A DNA stretch of 64,000 bases from Marasmius tenuissimus (GCA_029532415.1 JAQOTA010000071.1:1550001-1614000), one strand, 5' to 3'; numbered from the stretch's first letter, positions 1 through 14,518 are shown. Numbers and translations are program-made. Notes: generated by a model from the sequence alone, not told the origin.

Positions 1-333
1 GCGTTTCTCCTGCGATCAGTCAAGAGCACATCCCCTTTGCTCATTGTCGAATCGGCGGTCCTGTTATACCGGGATCGATGTTGAAAGAAAAGGAAAGGAG
101 GAGTCGTACAGAGCGATGGGGAGATTGAGGGAGATGCAGACATCGTATCTTCTGAATTGGATGTTGGCTCCTGTGTTTCGCGCAGTCGGCCTGTAAAGAG
201 TGATCGATTGATCAATTGGGTTCTCGGGAACTTTGGGCGATAGATTGTGTCTACCTTTCTTGGGTATCGCGAACAAGAGTCGTCCGTCTGGCGCGTCTAA
301 GGGTCGTAAAGCATCAGTCCGAGTATTGACCAT
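1..333 (-). pseudogene. HIS1: ATP phosphoribosyltransferase (HisG/HIS1) piece, truncated by the window edge and damaged
   Basis: HisG catalyses the first step of histidine synthesis, joining ATP and PRPP. The minus strand starts at an ATG (331-333) and reads RLLFAIPKKG, the classic N-terminal motif. A 65-nt GT-AG intron follows, and the next exon begins GRLRE. The expected family continuation, GANIQF-RR-YDVC-LNLPIAL, is then present but in another reading frame. About 20 nt seem to be missing after GRL, and a few residues between FRR and YDVC. Past a second intron-like segment the DNA still resembles ADIPTFVGxGDVDLG but with several small losses. The rest of the gene lies beyond position 1. 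A degraded copy is my inference; poor local sequence is the alternative. The family assignment is firm for the first 35 residues and weaker afterwards. Confidence 0.6.
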
Positions 334-736
334 CGAGATCCTTCCAACTGGCGTACTGGGGCAAATTCATCGCTGCTCTAGTTTACTGTAGGGACTGGAA
401 CTGGGAACAGAGACCAAATAAAGGGGGTCCATGTGGGTGCGAGTGGAGAATCATTCTGAAAGAATTCAATTTGCACGTGACGATGTTTGGCGTGTCATCG
501 TTTCTGGAGCTGTGGGAAAATTCGAGAGATTCTTCGATAGTTGTCATAAGTAACATCCACCAGCTGTTTTAATCCGAGTCGCGTCTCTTGCCCTGCTCTT
601 CTAGTCACTCGCCGACACCCACGACGACGCGAGACTGCTACCATTGTCATTTGCAACCGTAAGAACTCAGTCCTCGCTCTCCCTCGCCTCACTTATTCTG
701 CTACAGTCCGCTCGGAACCGCAATCGTGGACTGACA
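334..736. other. Intergenic, divergent promoter region between HIS1 piece and Zn2Cys6 gene
   Basis: No convincing coding sequence is seen in these 403 bases. The two flanking genes point away from each other, so both promoters should lie here. I recognise no TATA box or clear regulatory motif. Confidence 0.5.
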
Positions 737-2619
737 ATGAACACACGTCGTAGTGCTCCTCCGCCATCACATTCCAAGCTGGTGTCTCATCAGGTCGCCC
801 AACTACCTCACAGTACGACATGCCTGTCACTGACATACAAACCGGCCGCGACAGGCAGCGTACAGGGTAGACGGCGTTCACCCGTAGAGGATTGGGGGTC
901 GCAACCCGCCCAGAGTCTACCGTCAATACGAGATCATCTGCATCCTTACTTACCACCCATACCACCAGATAGTGGCCCTTCTAGCTTGGGTACGTTTGCG
1001 ATTGACTCGTCCTACAGTCCCGTGTTGTAATTGCCAGTCACCTGTCTCCATCACAGTGGCCTTGCCTTCGTTTGCGACGCCGGCGTTTGGTGGATATATT
1101 TTCCAGCCATCCGGGTCATACCCGTACTCTCATCAGCCTCTACCTCCCCTCGGTTATGCTCGAGCTGCCCCTCCGCATCATCTACCTTCGAGGCCCGACG
1201 ATTCGGGAGACGATGAACATATGGCTGATCCCAGCAGTCGACGTCGTCGAACATTCTCCGGGGGTCAAGTATCTGAAGGAGTCGAGGGATCTCGCCAAGT
1301 ATATGGTAGAGAACATGGCGAGGACCATGGGGGTTCTGGGAGCGGGATGGACCTGGATACGGAGGGTCCACCAAAAAGGAAAAAAAGAAGACATGCCTGG
1401 AGTTGTGCCGGTGCGTTGGTCTTTCTATTTTTTAACACCGCTTTCTGCCGAATGGTCTGAGATCGCTCAGTTTGGCGTGATGGCGGTTACACATACCCTC
1501 TTCTCAGAATGCCAATGTTGCTTGCATATTCATATATCTTCCCACCTTCGATTCTTGATTGTTGTTTTCTCATGGTTCAGAGGCTGACATGAACTCCCCT
1601 CTTTTGTGACCCCTCTCAACACTGCCTTCTCTTTGTGGGAACGAGATTGACGGCTCGTTTACTCTTTCAATACACCATCGACTTCTCCGCGGTCTGGCCG
1701 TTAGAGTGTCAAAGAAGAAAAATCAAGTGTGATAGGTGAGGACGGTCTCAAACTCTCATCATCGCGGTACTCCGGGATTCCAAGCAGCACAAATCATGAT
1801 ATAAGGTCGCGGAACTCACCGAATTTATTGTCCAGCTCGCGTCCATGTGATCCCTGTACTCGCCGCGGGGAGCAAGCCAAGTGTCCAGGACTGGATATAT
1901 CGCGACACGAATTTGACGAGATAAAGAAGGGCCTCAATGAGTTAAAGAAGCGCCATGATGACTTGGAGATGCGCTTCGAGTATTTCAAGAACATCTGTTT
2001 GTGTGGGGCAAGCCACTCTCGGGCCGGCCACCCTCCATCCGTGCAGTCTGGCTCAGAATCCTCTCAACCCCTTCACCTTTCCGAATCCCAGTCTATGCAC
2101 CCGCCTCCCACTCAATCGCTACCCTCTCATTTTAGCTCGTTCTCGGGAGTCGCTGGACCCCCGCCAGCTCAACCACCGCCGTCTTTGGGTATATATCACC
2201 TGCAGGGTGGTGCACCTCCCAGTCTAACCCGGAGTTTCGCTTTGGCAGGTAGCCGAACTCAAAGGGGCTCAGAAAGTGAATGCGAACAGAAACGGGAGCT
2301 GAGACACACTAGGTCCTCGCCGACCGTTGGCTCCCCGAGCCGTCATAGAAAAGGTACGTCTAGCTATGCTCATTGTGCTCAGTCCCTTCAGAAACGCTTT
2401 CTAATATACCACCACCGCCCCTACTTGTATAAATGCAGTCTGAGTCCCGAGAGCTCGGTCGGTTCTGCTCATGGTCAGATGAGCAGTGGAAAGTCCCCGA
2501 GTAACTTGACGGCTACAGCCTACCGTGAAGGGAAAGAGGAGGAGTCGCAACCCCTGCTGACCTCGGGTCGTCTTTTCTTCACCGAAACCACTCCGTTAAG
2601 AGTTGGGATTGACTCATAG
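737..2619 (+). CDS. Zn2Cys6 (Gal4-type) transcription factor, multi-exon
   Basis: This is a probable nuclear DNA-binding regulator. The zinc cluster is assembled over three exons. The first ends in the basic run KRKKRRHAWSCA, a 29-nt exon gives ECQRRKIKCDR, and the next gives SRPCDPCTRRGEQAKC. The spacing C-x2-C-x6-C-x5-C-x2-C-x8-C fits the fungal binuclear cluster. A charged coiled-coil-like stretch follows at about 1905-1990 (KKGLNELKKRHDDLEMRFE), as expected of a dimerisation helix. The rest is Ser/Pro-rich. The start at 737 opens a frame rich in Ser/Pro/Arg. The first introns and the last 250 bases are uncertain: a GTACGT donor at 2354 could end the protein early, just after 2438. No middle-homology (fungal_trans) domain is recognised. 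The target genes are unknown. Confidence 0.72.
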
Positions 2620-3489
2620 CCCACTTTTTGGCTACAGACAGACGAAAGTCCTCTCTTCTTGCAAACTTATAACGTATCGCCCCAGCCTCGGCTGGCGCTG
2701 ATAGTCTCAACATATTTCTGTTATCTTTGTGCATCGCCTTGTACGGGGGTTAGTCTTTGTGTGAGCAGATCCTGCACGTCATTGTACCTCTTCCGTCAGG
2801 CTTTGCCTCTGGTGTTACCATCCTCCGCATTGTCACTTTTCTTGTCTAATGTTGGTAAATATGATGTGACAGTATCGTACATACATACCCTTATACGTGT
2901 ATATTTCACCATCATTGTAAATAGCATACCTCGAGTGTCTCATTCTAGTGATTGTCCCTAATCCGTTGTTAGGTTGCGTGCAGAAGACACAGGTCGAACC
3001 GTCTGAGAATCCGAATTATTTTTCCCCGCCCCACTTTGCATAGTTTTGGTTCTCGGAATGAATTTTAGGCAGCTCGCGCCCACAATATCCACTACTTCCT
3101 GCTGTACCACAGGTATGCCCATGTTTGTGCTAGAGAGTTTAGCTATACAATCTCTGCCTGGTATTTCTCTGAATCCACCGACTCAATACAGTATAGTCGA
3201 ACCTTTGATGGCGTGAGATCATTCTCAACATCTTCTCGTATTTTCTCCTTGAGGTGGACTAGGATACTGGTGGATTCTAGTATAGGAACAAGCGCGGAGC
3301 CCGTTTGATACCTCGGACGAGGTATTGTCCTCCGCCGCTGCCCGGATTGGTGGATATCTATCATGACTGCCATTTGCCACCATGCCACTGCATCACCCCT
3401 GACTCCGACCATCATTTTAATCGTACCTTCGATAGGAGTGTTAGCATATATGAAGGGCTCTCAATGCCAGAATTGCTACTAGTGCAAAA

Positions 3490-3511
3490 AGTCCCTGTGC
3501 CTTCAGGGACT
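3490..3511. repeat. Perfect 8-bp inverted repeat (hairpin)
   Basis: AGTCCCTG and CAGGGACT enclose the 6-nt loop TGCCTT in a gene-free stretch. Possible RNA hairpin; no T-run or gene end is attached. Confidence 0.45.
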
Positions 3512-3597
3512 ACATATCTACGGTCTCGATGTCTGTCAGTCGGGAACGCGAGTTGCACCGCAGCAGCTTAACAGTTTGCCAAGGGTGGGTCATCGGA

Positions 3598-3619
3598 CTG
3601 AGTCGACGCTGAGTCGACG
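3598..3619. repeat. Tandem duplicate of CTGAGTCGACG
   Basis: Two exact adjacent 11-bp copies, each holding the palindrome GTCGAC. Function unknown. Confidence 0.55.
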
Positions 3620-3918
3620 TGATAAACGGGCTGTAGTACTGGTGAGGACAGCCCGGGCCTTTGAAGGTGTCTCGCTCCTCACTTGGCAGTCCATATAGCT
3701 AGACCATGGGCCCTCCACAGCATCGATGAGTTTTCAGTATACTCGGATTGTCGATGATCGTAGGATATAACAATGACATAGATGTTGCATTAACAAGGGA
3801 CATTAGCAAGGACAGGGCAAGATAACGAGGGAGTCCGAGCCGGAAGAAAAAGAAGTGAAAAGAAGTACATCAACATGGAACACCGAACAGCCCCCAGAGC
3901 GGATCGTAAAAAGAGGAA

Positions 3919-6220
3919 TCAGGACTGAACAATCAACCCATCCTGCATTTCAGGCTTCCTAACGGGTCCCTTGTAGAATCCTTCCTGATCCTCATTCGAC
4001 AACTCTTCGAGCGACTTGCCCTTGGTCTCGGGGATGAGCAAGGTGGAGAAGATACCCGTAAGCATGAATAAGGCGAAGATCTCCAAGCTACAAGAGGATG
4101 AGTATCGGGAGGCGAAGGAGGAAGGATAACAACGTACATATGCTTGACAAACTTGTTCTTCCCACCGATATCCTTGAGACGAGCGAAACCGACTTGTGCG
4201 ACGATGGCACCGAGTTTACCGCTACCGGCGGAGATACCGTGTCCGGTCGAACGGTAACGGGTGGGGAAGGCTTCACCAGGGACGACCTATCATGATATGG
4301 ATCGTTAGTTCAACTCCGTAGACTCGGGAACCCACAAAAAAGAGACTCACAAACGTGGTGGTGTTGGGGCCAAAGTTCTGGAAGAAGTTGGCGAGACAGT
4401 ACAGGAACACGAACACACCCCTTGTGGCGGCGGTCTTTTGAAGAGCGTCGAAAGCGAAGCCTGGGGGGGGCTGCGTCAATCGCGAGTGGCGAGCGAGTCG
4501 GCAAACGAGGTCTTACCCATGATGATGAAGATGATAGTGAGCGCGATGAAACCCATGAGCTGAATGGGCTTGCGTCCCCATGAGTCAATGAAAAGAAAGC
4601 AGACCCAGTATCCGGGTATGAGACCGGCAGCTGAGAGAATGAGGTTTCCAACACAGATGTTCTTCAAAGTGTCGAAGACACCCTGAGCGGAACCGGTTGG
4701 GGGTGTTCCGAAGTCGATGACTTGAAGAATGATACTCGAGTTGAGACCGAGACCGTAGAAGGCAATCTGTTCGGTAATTGGGATTTAGACGACAACTTTC
4801 GCGGAAAGGACTCGGAAAGCAACTGACATCGAGGGCAAACCAAGAGTACGCGCAACCAAAGAGAACCTTGAAGTTGCTCCACTTGGAGAAATGAGCGGAG
4901 AAATCTTTCCAACTTGCACGGGGTGCTTCTGCGCGTTGGACGACGGCATCGGGATCGACTGAGGACTTGCCAGTGGTGAGAATTCCCTCGATATCTTTGG
5001 AGGCCTGCTGGATGTTACGCTCGATATCCATGGTGAAACGAGGAGTCTCAGGAATAGTGAGACGGAAGTAGAGAGCGACTACTCCGGGAATACAGCCTAG
5101 ACCGATGAGGAGACGCCAACAGTGATCGATACTGTCCCACTTGTTGGGACCGGAAGTATCATCGGTGAGGATGGAGTTTTTGTAGGCAGAGACGATGATC
5201 AATGCAACAAGTGCAGCAGCTGGAAAACAGAAGGAAAAAAAATTATTAGTATGGGGTGGAAAATGAGTGCTTGGGAGGCAGTAACTCACCAAAATTACCC
5301 CAGCCCTGCGACGCGAACACGGCGTTCATCATTCTACCTCGAATTTTGGTCGAGGCGAACTCAGAACTGATCACCGCACTCAAAGGATAGTCACCGCCTA
5401 TTCCTATGCCCATCTTCATGGATGAAAGCCCTTGAGAGATAGACACGCAAAGGGAATAAAGAATATCTTACGAGGAAACGCCACACGATGAGGACGCCGA
5501 TGATACCGACGGCATGACCGTTGCCAGAGAGTGCTTGAGCGAAAGTGGTGATGATAATGATCATCAGCTCGACACCGTCTATTTATTTGAAGCCTCATAA
5601 GCCTTGAGAAATGACTTAGTGAGGGGGGACCGATACGTACACATCCGTTTACGACCAACCACATCAGCCAACCAACCAAAGAGAACCTGACCAACGAGAG
5701 TACCGACGGGGGTAGCGACCTTGACACCGAGATCCTGATTTGCGTTTAAGACTTCTGTTCCGATCGAGTCTGCATCATTGTCAAAGCGATCAACTTCACA
5801 TTGGTTAAAAGGGAAGGCGACGATACTGACTTGCTTTGGTCGGTTGTCCGTAAACAAAGCCCAACATGACCGAAGCGATGTTGATAGCAAAGATATCATA
5901 GCTGTTGGTTGCTATGAGTCACTGTGAAGAGCAGAGAATCAAGGACGACTCACGCATCGGTGAAGAAACCTACACCAGCCACCGCGCAGACCTTGACATG
6001 GAACCAACTAGAGAAAGCCAAGATTTAGACTCTAAACAAGCCAAGAAAGACCCAAGAAGGAATTGATATTGGAGGAAGGAACGCACGAAAACTTGGCATT
6101 GTCAACCTCAGCCAAGGCAGCCCTTCGGCGCTCATCAAGCAGAGTAGAGGCCTGATGTTTTGAAAAGTTGGGCGCAGAGACGGAGCCTTCGCTGGAGGTT
6201 TTCTCAACGTCTGCCATCAT
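3919..6220 (-). CDS. PHO84: High-affinity H+/phosphate symporter (MFS, PHO84 family)
   Basis: This is a plasma-membrane major-facilitator protein that imports inorganic phosphate with protons. About ten exons join to roughly 540 residues with twelve hydrophobic segments. Diagnostic pieces include FFTDAYDIFAIN-like segment 1, the loop [33 protein letters not shown], the central loop with [34 protein letters not shown], and the phosphate:H+ symporter signature [19 protein letters not shown]. The tail ends [14 protein letters not shown], as in the family. Two ATGs open the frame (6220 and 6217). A TATA box sits at 6278-6285. All exon joints keep frame, so the gene looks intact. Control by phosphate starvation is known for the family; no such site is identified here. 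Confidence 0.93.
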
Positions 6221-6713
6221 AGCTCGGGTTGAAGGAAAGCAAGGGGCGGATGAGGGCGGGCTAAAGCATCTTAACGCCCTTTATAATGCAAAAAAAAGGT
6301 TTGAGATTATTCGCAAAAGGCAGCGGTAGAGCACGTTCGTCCTCATCGACCAATCGTAATCGCGGAACTGGAGATTATTGTGGCGTTGATTGCCCTGATC
6401 TGAATTGACCCTTTTGGAAATGTTGACTGACTACCCGAGTGACCGGCTGTGACCGGCGCAAAATGATGGTAGCCCAGCTGTGACACAGGCTGTCACAGCC
6501 AATCTCAACTACGAACCCCGAGCAAGCGCTGGCAAGCGGTAAGTTTCCCTCCTCCATGTTGCAAATACAACGGAATTTCAGAGTCAAAGGCACACAGGAA
6601 CATTTGGACAGCTGGACTGCGCCGGGGAACGACTGCCTGTCGAAAGATATCGCCTGAGGTAGCGGCGCACTTCAAACCTTGTTCAGAACTTGTCACATCG
6701 TGTTCAAACTTCC
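6221..6713. other. Intergenic, divergent promoter region
   Basis: It separates the divergent phosphate transporter and LYR-protein genes. Apart from the transporter TATA box I see no coding sequence or clear site. Confidence 0.5.
6278..6285 (-). promoter_or_regulatory. TATA box of the phosphate transporter gene
   Basis: TATAAAGG on the minus strand lies about 60 bases upstream of the start codon at 6220, a normal distance for a regulated fungal promoter. Confidence 0.6.
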
Positions 6714-7203
6714 ATGTCTTCACCACGACTTCGAGCTCTTGCCCTCTACAAGGAACTTCATCGATTGGGGAGAGATTATCCAGATCCCTCGTGCGTCGCG
6801 ACCTCTCTCTTCTTGTGGTCTCAACAGCTTACCAAAGTTCATCAATCAGTTACAATTTCCATGGGAAGCTCAGAAGGTTGTACGAAAGTACATAGGTCTT
6901 TTCCTGTGTCCGACAGCTCTATTTACATCCCCCCTCGCTTTGCAGAGAACCGAAATCTCACGGATCCGGTCGAAATCGAGGACGCGCTCAGATTGGGTGA
7001 ATACATTAAGAATGGTTCGTGACCACTTATTCTCGTTGACAGGTTGTTCCTTCTCATTCTCATCCGGTGCCCCTTGCATCCACCACATGTCCGTGAACCG
7101 ACGATTGTTCGTTTTTCCAGAGACCCTTGCGCTGTACTCTTTGCGAAAGTACCGACATCTGAAGCGAATGTACCCCAGCTCTACATCCGATCCACTTGCT
7201 TGA
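6714..7203 (+). CDS. LYR-motif mitochondrial protein, LYRM5/ETFRF1-like
   Basis: This is a small LYR-family protein of 88 residues. Its animal relative ETFRF1 (LYRM5) binds electron-transferring flavoprotein in mitochondria; the same role here is inference. Four exons fit exactly: 6714-6790, 6850-6887 (only 38 nt), 6946-7014 and 7121-7203. The first gives LYKELHRLGRDYPDPS with the L-Y-K/R signature. The second and third give YNFHGKLRRLYEKNRNL and IEDALRLGEYIKN. The last gives LYSLRKYRHLKRMYP, matching the family's C-terminal helix. All joints are GT-AG and in phase. The upstream neighbour is divergent and eIF1A follows on the same strand. No oddity other than the very short second exon. Confidence 0.88.
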
Positions 7204-7742
7204 TCATTCCCGTCACGGCACTTCCATTTTCGCCAGTACCGGCCCATGTCGAACCCAAGGCGGCCCTATGAAGCACATGCAGCTATCAGTCAAATGGTGC
7301 CTTCATCCCCACAGATGAACAGCGGCCATCAGTCGTCCACGACAACACCTCCGATTTAGCAGTGGTTTCAGCGGGGTTTCCAGATGCCAGCCAGAATCGG
7401 TCGTGACTCAGGACCTCAAGTACAAGGGCCCTACCATGCGGTAGTGTATGTATAGATATGTAAATAGAGCTCTTTGGTCTTAGAAAACTTTGCGCACGAC
7501 CACCTATTCCGCTGAGTTCCAGGATAACCAGCCTGAATGACGGGAAGAGCGCTGACATAATGCAAAACACTGCCACAGTGAGGTGATGACTCGTCGGCCA
7601 TCGCTCTTCCCGTTCTTCACGACGCCCATTCGCTCAACTCAGACCCCCCTAGTGGTCTTCAAATTTCATCGCTTTCTCTGCCGTCGTCTTATTAGTCTAG
7701 AGCGACACTAGGCAGAGTTTTAGCTCGTTTTATCTATCCAGC
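7204..7742. other. Intergenic region upstream of eIF1A
   Basis: No coding sequence is supported. A pyrimidine-rich stretch just before the eIF1A start codon (about 7640-7740) is consistent with the promoter or 5' leader of a highly expressed fungal gene. Confidence 0.45.
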
Positions 7743-8443
7743 ATGCCGAAGGTAAGCAAAAAAAATTACATCAACATTTTACATCGTTCGCTCATAGAGA
7801 TTTCATGGATTTCTAGAATAAAGGAAAGGTGTGTCCGACGATAAACGGTCTCCGATCGCTTTAAATAACCGCTAAACATACGGTATACATTCCTTATCGC
7901 ATAGGGTGGTAAAAATCGCCGCCGTGGAAAGAACGAAAACGACGACGACAAGCGGGAGTTGGTTTTCCGTGAAGATGGACAAGAGTATGCTCAAGTAACG
8001 AAGATGCTTGGAAATGGGCGGTTGGAGGCTCAGTGCTTTGATGGGGAGAAGAGACTGGCACATATAAGAGGGAAGATGAGGAAGAAGGTGCGTTTTCTTG
8101 CGTTTGATTTGTGGGTGCTCTCCCAGCTGACTTGCTGTTGTTTTGTTCCTCGACAAAAGGTTTGGATTAACCAGGGAGATATAATCTTGATATCCCTCCG
8201 AGATTTCCAGGACGACAAGGCCGATGTGATTGTAAAATACACTGCTGATGAGGCGAGGAACCGTACGTTTCTTCCTACTTACTTCTGTGGATCCGACGGT
8301 GAACATTTTCCTCTACAGTCAAAGCGTACGGTGAACTTCCCGAAAACGCCAAGATCAACGAGACTGATAACTTTGGCGAGGAGGACGGAGAGTGCACATT
8401 CGAGTTCGGCGACGAGGGTGAAGTCGATATTGATGACATCTAG
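7743..8443 (+). CDS. TIF11: Translation initiation factor eIF1A
   Basis: eIF1A binds the 40S A site and promotes scanning and start-codon selection. Five exons (7743-7751, 7817-7828, 7905-8087, 8160-8262, 8319-8443) give 143 residues, the usual family length. The first two exons are only 9 and 12 nt. The N-terminal tail is basic ([20 protein letters not shown]). The OB fold follows with [40 protein letters not shown] and [18 protein letters not shown]. The C-terminus is acidic and ends VDIDDI, the terminal motif that contacts eIF5B in the family. All features of a functional gene are present. Confidence 0.96.
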
Positions 8444-9582
8444 ATTTACTGTTTTACTACTACGAGTATGTTGTTTCTCTGCTTCACTCTCTGGTTGCCA
8501 CCTGGATCCGCTCCTTCGAAGTTCGCTTTCTCGTTCTCTATGTTATATACGCTACACGCACCCATTCCTTGTACACTGTACATGTTACATGTTCTATCAT
8601 GATCCTCCTACGCCCTCTCTCCAGCTCCGATGTGACTTTCCGTGTCACCTCGCTGTGTACTGAATCATATCGCATCAGATTTTCAATTGCTACTAGTGTT
8701 GCCGATCCCGCTCGCCAACTAGAAATGTCGGAGGTGGTCTATATCGGCGAGTCACAAAGGGGACCACTATCCGCTGTATTTGTGCATATGGTTCACGGAG
8801 GAACGTTCGTCGCATCTATGATATAGCAAATTGAAACCCGGAATTGTTTTTTGCGGTCGGAGGCCTCCCATACTTACAACTAATTCGGACGATTCGGATT
8901 CGGGATCTTGTTTCTCAACAGCTATGGACCGCCTAGGCCCCAATCATAGTACGGATTCTGTGCGGATTTACATTCATTCCGAGTCGTCCTTGCGCACTTT
9001 TTCTCATGTCGTTCCACCTGGCAGTGGCGCTTACCTGTTATAAATCCTGGATTGGGAAGGGCAAGGTGTTGAGTCGACTCCTGAGACTGGCGTTAGATGC
9101 TATGCGCTAGGAAACGAGTGTGGTGACTTTGTGAAGAAGCTTGAAAGATCCTTTTACAGGTATAGGGCGATGTGTTGTCTACTGGCAGTACCTTCCTAGT
9201 CCCGCAACGGCAAATTGTAAACAGCTTTTCTGTGGGTCTTTCGGACAGACCATTCCGGAGGGGACATTTGAATGTGTGTGGGCACTGGGTATGAGTTATG
9301 CGATGCATTGAAATGGTTGAAAGACCTAGCATGTGGGCATTGGTGGGTCCAATGGTAACCCGAGCGAGTGCATATGGTGGAGCTAGGGCACAGGCACAGG
9401 AGAAATATTTCTATTAATAGCAGAACACACCCGTTCATTAACGTCTGGGAAGAATGTATTCTCTCCGACGAACCTGATGGTCACACAGAGGGACGGTACC
9501 TTGTACAAGACAGCATAAATATTTCACTGATCCCGATGAAAATAATACATGCCCCCGAATAATTGAATCCCTGATAAATTAT
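8444..9582. other. Intergenic, 1.1 kb
   Basis: The space between the eIF1A stop and the chitinase stop (convergent genes). Open frames here are short, lack recognisable motifs and do not splice into anything longer. No repeat or RNA gene is recognised. Confidence 0.45.
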
Positions 9583-11806
<2,224 letters not shown>

Positions 11807-13375
11807 CCCGAAGTCTGGGTGTATGAGGGCTCCCGAAGAGGTTCAGAGGCCTACGGAAACCACTCGTAAGGTGGGCCTTTATAAGTCTTTGAATCCCTCC
11901 ACCCACCCGAAAGAAGGCAAGAACCTGTTTCGGACTGCTGAAGATAGCCATACGCTTGCATTTGCCGAGAGAGATGGAATTCATCAGTGTAACTTCCGAT
12001 GTTTGTAGAGCTCGAGCAGATACCTCGTGGAGCGAATGGCGGCCGTCTCGGCCACCCTCAAAACTTCGTATCTCTCCATGAGGCATCGTAGGGTTTGTGT
12101 TCAATTCTACGCAAACCCCGTATGTTCTTCCGCGGTATGGACCACGTAGCGCTCTGACCAAATGCGGGATGAAAGTGTGCTGTGGCTAAAGGTTACCGGA
12201 AATGTGAGAGACTCTTTTATCCTCCTCTTGTCTAGTCGCTGTTCTGGAGTCGAGGAATACGCACCTTGGATTCTTTAAACACGCCCCTTCTTCCAACTCA
12301 GTTCCCAATTGCCCCTATACTGACAAAGCCGGCGTTAGTAGTCGAAGTTTGGGCGTATCTATCTAAAGTTGGATGACCGCGATAGTGTTCAGTAGTATTG
12401 TGACTTTCTCGCGTTCGCAGGAAGCATTGATGAACTTGGTGAAGAGGTGTCATGTGGGCAGGTGATCATGTTGTCTACATCGTCGTGTATTGTATACACT
12501 ACAGCGCAGGATCAGAGACGTCGAATGGAGGAGATTTTACCTCTATAAAGGTCTCTGAATGAGTGTGATAACGGACCGGGTATTCAAAGGAATACGCGTG
12601 GTAGATCAATACACGAACCTTTCCCTAGCCTCTTACCGACCCATGCTATGGTGTGAAACTCCGAGAAGAGGAAGTACCACGTCAGTATTGAGAGCCTAGG
12701 GGCAGGGAAAACACTAAGAGTATAGGTGATTTCCTTTCTGGTCTTGTTCAAGACTTTGAGCACGAGTCTGCCAAATATCGGTGAGGGCGTTGCGAAACCT
12801 TGTGGATGAACATTGAACTGTTGATACGACGTGATGATACTGTTGCATTCACATCGAACGAGTAGGGAAGTGTATAAGTTTAGGATCAGAGAGATCAAAC
12901 TCAACTGGACCTCCAGTAGGTCCACACGACGCGAAGGAAGTACATCAGGGAGCGTCTTGGCAATGCGGGAACAAGGTCGGGACCAGCCCCCGAAAGGTAT
13001 ATCAGCGTGTCGTCACAGCAAACCTTACAGAGACTCCAAACCGCACCTGATCACAGCCAACTGGTATTAGAACGTGAGTTGATTTTTGAATACCATGCGG
13101 TCATAATTCAGCATCTCATGCGCCGTCCTCGACTGAATATATGTGATTACACCTCGCGTGCGGAGCCTCTTCAGGACCATTCGGACCTAACTGACAAATT
13201 CAGTGATGCAGAAGGATACGAAACAAAATGCACCATTGCCAGCCGTTGACAATGTCTTGCCTGCAAGTAGGCAGTTCTTCATCTGTTCGCTGCAGTTGAG
13301 AACGCATGGAATAGCTTGCAAAAATCGGCATAATCATTGGAATTAGTTATTGTACACGCCGGCTTTTTTCTTCGT
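11807..13375. other. Intergenic, 1.6 kb; chitinase promoter and unassigned DNA
   Basis: It holds the chitinase promoter (TATA at 11876-11883) and the 3' end of the PITH gene. A 113-codon minus-strand frame at 12584-12925 contains a hydrophobic stretch (RLSILTWYFLFSEFHTIAWVG), but I find no partner exons or family match and do not call it a gene. Confidence 0.4.
11876..11883 (-). promoter_or_regulatory. TATA box of the chitinase gene
   Basis: TATAAAGG on the minus strand lies about 70 bases upstream of the start codon at 11806. Confidence 0.6.
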
Positions 13376-14296
13376 TCAGCTTTGCGGGGCACTGAACATG
13401 CCGTCTGTGCCTTGTATCTTCTCATGGTCAGCTAAATTGGCCTGGGCTTCATAGACAGTGATGACAGGTCTCTGAGAGCGCTGTGAGAGATGATTGAGTT
13501 TCTCCGAGACCTCAGGATGATTCTGCCCTTACCTCAGTCCAAGAACCCAGAAGTCCAACGTAGTATACGCGAACGTTGTCAGCTCCCTGAGACTCCGGAA
13601 AGAACAAGGTCAGGGAAGAGATGTTGTTGAATTTGGCTGTTCTGGAGAAACGTTATGTGAGACGTCCTTCGCGTAGACGCCGCGAGAATCGAAGTTACTT
13701 TACGGAGTATTCCCCGACCTCCCGTCCTTGTGGCACATGAAATTCTTGGGTAGGAGATTTGTCTGCAACGTCACTAAAATCCAGATTGTCCTCATTTGCA
13801 AACTGGGCAGAAGAGGGCCTCGGTCAAATGCCATCCAAATCGAGCAACAAAAAACTGACCAGAGAAACCCTTGCTGGGGTCTGGTCTCCTGGTCCCGTTT
13901 TCAGCATCAAAGCTCGCAATTTCACGCTTCCGGTGAACGGGATACGGATGATCCTGCAAAATGATCGAACCAGTATTCCAGTTCACAGCCAATTGAATAT
14001 AAGTACAGTTGGTCGTCTGCGTCCGACTCGATGAACTGGGGCGCAATCACTTCAGAGGATGATCAAGATAGACATATAGAGAGCCAAACCACCTTTTCCT
14101 CGCTCTGACGTTCGTGCCATGGTTTGATCACCTCCGAGCCGGACCCGTGGTCATCCGTGCCGTTCAATACAACGACGTTTTGGATATCGATGTACTGGAA
14201 GAGATTGTCTTGAGCGCCGAGGTCGGCATTATCGTGGTCGTGGTCATGATCATGACTTTCGTGGTGGCAGTCAGAGCCGTGATTGTGGTGGTCCAT
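13376..14296 (-). CDS. PITH-domain protein (PITHD1-like)
   Basis: The PITH domain is the proteasome-interacting module first described in thioredoxin-like TXNL1; stand-alone members resemble human PITHD1. Five exons join in phase to about 214 residues. The N-terminus is a His/Asp-rich tract (SDCHHESHDHDHDHDNADLG), as in PITHD1 relatives. The domain follows: YIDIQNVVVLNG, EVIKPWHERQSEEK, FIESDADDQLIIRIPFTGSV, KLRALMLKTGPGDQTPARV, DFSDVADKSPTQEF and GADNVRVYYVGLLGSW. The end is TVYEAQANLADHEKIQGTDG. The ATG at 14296 is preferred because it places the His-rich tract at the start, as in relatives; an upstream ATG at 14374 is in frame. It is divergent from the BEACH gene, with 222 bp between start codons. 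Confidence 0.92.
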
Positions 14297-14518
14297 TGTC
14301 AAGGTCGTGAAAGACGCCAAGCACAATGAAACTGGTGGGAAATATTGCGTCAATCTATAAGCGCTGGCGAGCACGAGCGCTTGACGTCGCGCTTAGCGAT
14401 GGCCCGCAGACGACCCTGATGCTCCCTAACGCAGTGACAGCAACGAGTTACGAACTGTTTATCATTCCCCAGCTGTTCCTCAACCATTATGAACACTAGT
14501 CCACACTCATAAAACCCG

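Larger units (their letters stand above)
2620..3918. other. Intergenic, 1.3 kb, 3' flanks of two convergent genes
   Basis: No coding sequence is recognised. Small structures are present: a perfect 8-bp inverted repeat AGTCCCTG/CAGGGACT with a 6-nt loop (3490-3511), and two head-to-tail copies of CTGAGTCGACG (3598-3619). The flanking genes converge, so the region should hold two 3' ends. Confidence 0.5.

Noticed and set aside
1072..1587. 171-codon frame overlapping the first Zn2Cys6 factor
   Set aside because: The zinc cluster requires another frame; this one is an overlapping shadow.
12584..12925. Possible membrane-protein exon on the minus strand
   Set aside because: It has one hydrophobic stretch and protein-like composition, but no partner exons, no start context and no family match that I could support.
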